IMG/VR virus record: IMGVR_UViG_3300025132_000075 | Span: 1-45,520 of that record | DNA from: a virus | DNA: 45,520 nt | Strand: one strand, 5' to 3' | Shown here: positions 42,868 through 45,520 of the stretch, in pieces | How the letters are laid out: every line of letters starts with the position of its first letter | How positions within the stretch are numbered: position 1 is the first letter of the stretch | Made by a program: the position numbers and the translations under genes | The notes under the pieces: generated by a model | Told to the model about the DNA's origin: nothing | Database searches by the model: none | The model's input: only the letters and a program-made list of their open reading frames with translations

Positions 42868-43971
42868 ATGTCTCGTGGAGATTTACAAGAAATGGAGCAA
42901 TCCAAAACTGCTGTGAACGCAAATGCTAAACCTGGTGATGCTGCTCTGCCTAAGTCAGGGACTAATGCATCAGGTACTATAACACCTGGTAATACTCCAC
43001 CTTACGAGGATTTGGGTGGTCCTACACCAGAAAATTCAAGTCCTCTTGGAGATTCTAACAAGTTAAAGACTCCAGGCAAAACCCTTAAACAGGTTGCCGA
43101 TGTAGTTAACAAAGGTGCAAAACCTGCTATGCCAATGCAAAAAGAAGAAGAAGAACTTTCTCAAGAAAATACAATTGAGGAAGAAGAGACTACGACTGAT
43201 GCAGTAGTGGCAGAAGAAGAAGTAACTACAGAAGAAACAAAAGAAATTGATGTCGAAGAAGATGTCAATGCTCTTTTAGGTGGTGAAGAACTATCTGAAG
43301 AGTTCAAGGAAAAAGCAAAAACTATTTTTGAGGCTGCTCTTAAGTCTAAGATTGCTGAAGTTAAAGAAGCAATCGAGGCTGAGCACGAAGCTAAACTTGC
43401 CGAGCAAGTTGCTGAAGCCAAAGAGGAACTCGGACAAAGAGTTGACTCTTATCTAGAGTATGTGTCCGAAGAGTGGATGGCTGAGAATGAATTAGCTGTC
43501 GAACACGGACTCAAAACAGAATTGACCGAATCATTCCTTAGTGGAATGAAGGGTCTTTTTGAAGAACATTATGTACACATTCCTGACGATAAATATGATG
43601 TCCTTGAGACTATGGTAGATAAACTTGATGACATGGAAACCAAGCTCAACGAGCAAATTGAGAAAAACATCGGTTTAAACAAGAGACTTTCTGAGTCTGT
43701 TGCTGATGGTATTCTTGAATCTGTTTCTGATGGTCTAGCGACCACACAGAAAGAGAAGCTCTCCTCACTTTCTGAAAGTGTAGAGTTTGAAAGTGAAGAC
43801 CAATATCGTGAAAAACTGGAGATGCTAAAGGAATCTTATTTCCCTAATGGTATATCTTCAGCAAAAGCAAAAACAGAAAGTCTCTCTGAGGGAGTTGACT
43901 CTGCACCAGTAAGTCACTCTGGTTCAATGGCAAACTATCTTAAGACACTATCTGCAGTAGCAAAAAGTTGA
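42868..43971 (+). CDS. 22: Prohead scaffold protein gp22
   Basis: The 367-residue protein is highly acidic and helical from about residue 90 on, with long Glu/Ala/Lys coiled-coil stretches such as EAIEAEHEAKLAEQVAEAKE. T4 gp22 has 269 residues. The N-terminal 75 residues are Pro/Gly/Asn-rich and probably flexible. A likely gp21 cleavage site is L339-S340-E341 followed by Gly, near the C-terminus. The C-terminal end (SMANYLKTLSAVAKS) probably contacts gp23. It lies directly before gp23, as in T4, with its own late promoter. Confidence 0.92.
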   Translation: MSRGDLQEMEQSKTAVNANAKPGDAALPKSGTNASGTITPGNTPPYEDLGGPTPENSSPLGDSNKLKTPGKTLKQVADVVNKGAKPAMPMQKEEEELSQENTIEEEETTTDAVVAEEEVTTEETKEIDVEEDVNALLGGEELSEEFKEKAKTIFEAALKSKIAEVKEAIEAEHEAKLAEQVAEAKEELGQRVDSYLEYVSEEWMAENELAVEHGLKTELTESFLSGMKGLFEEHYVHIPDDKYDVLETMVDKLDDMETKLNEQIEKNIGLNKRLSESVADGILESVSDGLATTQKEKLSSLSESVEFESEDQYREKLEMLKESYFPNGISSAKAKTESLSEGVDSAPVSHSGSMANYLKTLSAVAKS

Positions 43972-44011
43972 TTTTAACTATTAAACAAACTAAACACTTA
44001 TAGGTAACGTA

Positions 44012-45448
44012 ATGTTCCAATCAGAATCATTACAGGAAAAGTGGGCTCCTCTACTAGACTATGATGGGATCGAAAAGATTTCAGATCCTCATAGACGTAG
44101 TGTAACTGCTGTCCTGTTAGAAAACCAAGAAAGATTTTTAAGAGATGAGCAAGCCTTCTCAGAAGGTGGCATGACTCTTACAGAAACCCCAACAAACCAC
44201 GCAAACGCTGCAGGCGGTTCAGGTGGATTTGGTGGATCAGCATCTGCTCCACAGGCTGGTTTCGACCCTGTTCTAATCTCTTTGATTAGAAGATCAATGC
44301 CAAACTTGGTCGCATACGACCTTGCTGGTGTTCAACCAATGACAGGTCCTACTGGACTTATCTTTGCAATGCGCTCCAAGTACAAGCACATGGGTGCTGA
44401 TGGAGTAGAAGCATTCTACAACGAAGCAGAGACACAGTTCTCTGGAGAAAATAGTGGTAACAGTCTAGAGAACGGCTTCTCAGAAGCTGGAGCTGGTATT
44501 GGTACTACTTCACAGTCTGGTACTAACCCTGCTGTTCTTAACCCAACATCATCTGCAACTAATACTGATTACAGTGTTGGTCAAGGTATGGTTACTGGTG
44601 ATTCAGAGAACCTTGGTAACGGTGCTGGAAATCACTTCAACCAGATGGCATTCTCAATCGAGAAGGTCACCGTGACTGCAAAGTCTCGTGCGTTGAAAGC
44701 TGAGTACTCACTAGAGCTTGCTCAAGACCTTAAGGCAATCCACGGATTGAACGCAGAGGCAGAACTTGCTAATATCCTTTCTACTGAGATCCTTGCGGAA
44801 ATCAACAGAGAAGTTATTAGAACTATCTACAAGACTGCTGAACAGGGTGCTGTTGAGAACGTAGCAACTGGTGGTGTATTTGACTTAGACATCGACAGTA
44901 ATGGTCGTTGGTCAGTTGAGAAGTTTAAAGGTCTTCTGTTCCAGATCGAAAGAGATGCAAACAGAATCGCACAAAGAACTCGTCGCGGAAAGGGTAACGT
45001 CATCCTTTGCTCTGCTGACGTTGCTTCTGCATTAACAATGGCTGGTGTACTTGATTACACTCCTGCACTTAATGCTAACCTTAACGTTGATGATGCTGGT
45101 AATACATTTGCTGGTACTATTCAAGGTAAGTACAAGGTATACATCGATCCTTATTCTGCTAACCTAGCAGCTAACAACTCTGGACTTGCACAAGGTGCTA
45201 ACCAGTACTACGTTGTTGGTTACAAAGGATCTTCTCCTTATGATGCTGGTCTGTTCTACTGCCCATACGTTCCTCTACAGATGGTTCGTGCAGTTGGTCA
45301 GGAAACCTTCCAACCAAAAATTGGCTTTAAGACTCGTTACGGTCTTGTTGCTAACCCATTTGCAGAAGGCACAACAGCTGGTCTTGGTGCTCTTAAAGTT
45401 AACTCTAACCGTTACTACAGAAGAGTTGCTATTAAGAACCTCATGTGA
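44012..45448 (+). CDS. 23: Major capsid protein gp23
   Basis: The 478-residue protein (T4: 521) starts MFQSESLQEKWAPLLDYDGI and has the gp23 landmarks SLIRRSMPNLVAYDLAGVQP, MTGPTGLIFAMRSKY and AEYSLELAQDLKAIHGLNAE. It forms the hexamers of the head with the HK97 fold. The likely gp21 cleavage is after E58 in L56-T57-E58, which would remove an N-terminal scaffold-interacting segment. This site is inferred from the T4 rule. No late octamer is found in the 40 bp leader, so it is probably transcribed with gp22. A strong terminator follows. Confidence 0.97.
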   Translation: MFQSESLQEKWAPLLDYDGIEKISDPHRRSVTAVLLENQERFLRDEQAFSEGGMTLTETPTNHANAAGGSGGFGGSASAPQAGFDPVLISLIRRSMPNLVAYDLAGVQPMTGPTGLIFAMRSKYKHMGADGVEAFYNEAETQFSGENSGNSLENGFSEAGAGIGTTSQSGTNPAVLNPTSSATNTDYSVGQGMVTGDSENLGNGAGNHFNQMAFSIEKVTVTAKSRALKAEYSLELAQDLKAIHGLNAEAELANILSTEILAEINREVIRTIYKTAEQGAVENVATGGVFDLDIDSNGRWSVEKFKGLLFQIERDANRIAQRTRRGKGNVILCSADVASALTMAGVLDYTPALNANLNVDDAGNTFAGTIQGKYKVYIDPYSANLAANNSGLAQGANQYYVVGYKGSSPYDAGLFYCPYVPLQMVRAVGQETFQPKIGFKTRYGLVANPFAEGTTAGLGALKVNSNRYYRRVAIKNLM

Positions 45449-45449
45449 T

Positions 45450-45456
45450 CTAAATA
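45450..45456 (+). promoter_or_regulatory. Late promoter motif after gp23
   Basis: CTAAATA lies directly after the gp23 stop and only about 20 bp before the terminator stem. Either it is inactive or it starts a very short RNA. Confidence 0.35.
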
Positions 45457-45470
45457 TCTCGGTTCGAGAT
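45456..45470 (+). other. Small hairpin after gp23
   Basis: ATCTCG (45456-45461) pairs with CGAGAT (45465-45470) around a 3 nt loop. It sits between the gp23 stop and the terminator and could protect the 3' end of the capsid mRNA. Confidence 0.45.
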
Positions 45471-45475
45471 GGATC

Positions 45476-45505
45476 AAAAGACTCTCCTTCGGGAGGGTCT
45501 TTTTT
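45476..45505 (+). terminator. Strong rho-independent terminator after gp23
   Basis: AGACTCTCC (45479-45487) pairs with GGAGGGTCT (45492-45500), with one G-T wobble, around a TTCG tetraloop. A run of T follows to 45505. The upstream AAAA makes it potentially active in both directions. Confidence 0.93.
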
Positions 45506-45510
45506 ATGTC

Positions 45511-45516
45511 TTGACA
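45511..45516 (+). promoter_or_regulatory. Probable -35 box at the window edge
   Basis: TTGACA follows the terminator directly. By analogy with the promoters at 108 and 1124, a -10 box would lie 17 bp further on, beyond the window. Confidence 0.4.
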
Positions 45517-45520
45517 AAAG

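Noticed and set aside
45458-45475. GGTTCGA segment after gp23 as a tRNA T-arm
   Set aside because: No acceptor, D-arm or anticodon arm can be formed around it. It is explained by the small hairpin.
1-45520. CRISPR arrays, tRNA genes, insertion sequences, introns, toxin-antitoxin or defence genes
   Set aside because: I saw no spaced direct repeats, cloverleaf sequences, transposase or homing endonuclease motifs, or immunity genes. The window is a phage structural block.

Overview
The window is the late structural module of a T4-like cyanophage (marine cyanomyovirus infecting Synechococcus or Prochlorococcus). The base composition is AT-rich, every gene lies on the plus strand, and the gene order follows the T4 late block: 25-6-(7 position)-8-(9 to 12 replaced)-13-14-15-16-[insert]-17-18-19-20-67-like-[X]-21-22-23. 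The host group is inferred from overall protein character. The exact host and species cannot be read from this window.

Region 1 (1-2000) holds small early-type genes: a basic/acidic peptide (171-338), a 42-residue peptide (411-539), a 51-residue membrane peptide (728-883), a 79-residue unknown protein (888-1127) and a GT-A-like glycosyltransferase (1176-1943). Two perfect sigma-70 promoters (TTGACA-17-TATAAT at 108-136 and 1124-1152), one near-consensus promoter (342-370) and two strong intrinsic terminators (553-588, 1977-2001) mark this as a separate transcription zone.

Region 2 (2001-26987) is the baseplate. Two late-promoter motifs precede gp25 and gp6. A 4008-residue giant protein follows in the gp7 position, then gp8, then a 2760-residue protein with a DUF4815-type N-terminus where T4 has genes 9 to 12, then two small genes. 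The two giant genes fill about 45% of the window. They are built from recurring short beta-rich modules, plus inserted YHYH-like and DUF4214-like domains.

Region 3 (27017-36697) covers the neck (gp13, an enlarged gp14, a C-terminally extended gp15) and DNA packaging (gp16, gp17). Between the two terminase genes sits about 4 kb of accessory virion genes: a 995-residue fibre-like protein, two small beta proteins and two small unknown proteins.

Region 4 (36734-45505) is the tail tube and head: gp18 sheath, gp19 tube, gp20 portal, a gp67-like acidic core protein, a 185-residue Ala/Thr-rich protein, gp21 protease, gp22 scaffold and gp23 major capsid, ending at a strong terminator.

The late genes are punctuated by T4-type late promoter octamers (NATAAATA or CTAAATA). 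The most striking regulatory feature is the leader of gp18. Two nested inverted repeats enclose a late promoter, and the outer one pairs with the gp18 ribosome binding site, so only late-initiated mRNA should expose that site. The most striking protein feature is a shared vocabulary of repeat modules spread over baseplate, neck and fibre genes.
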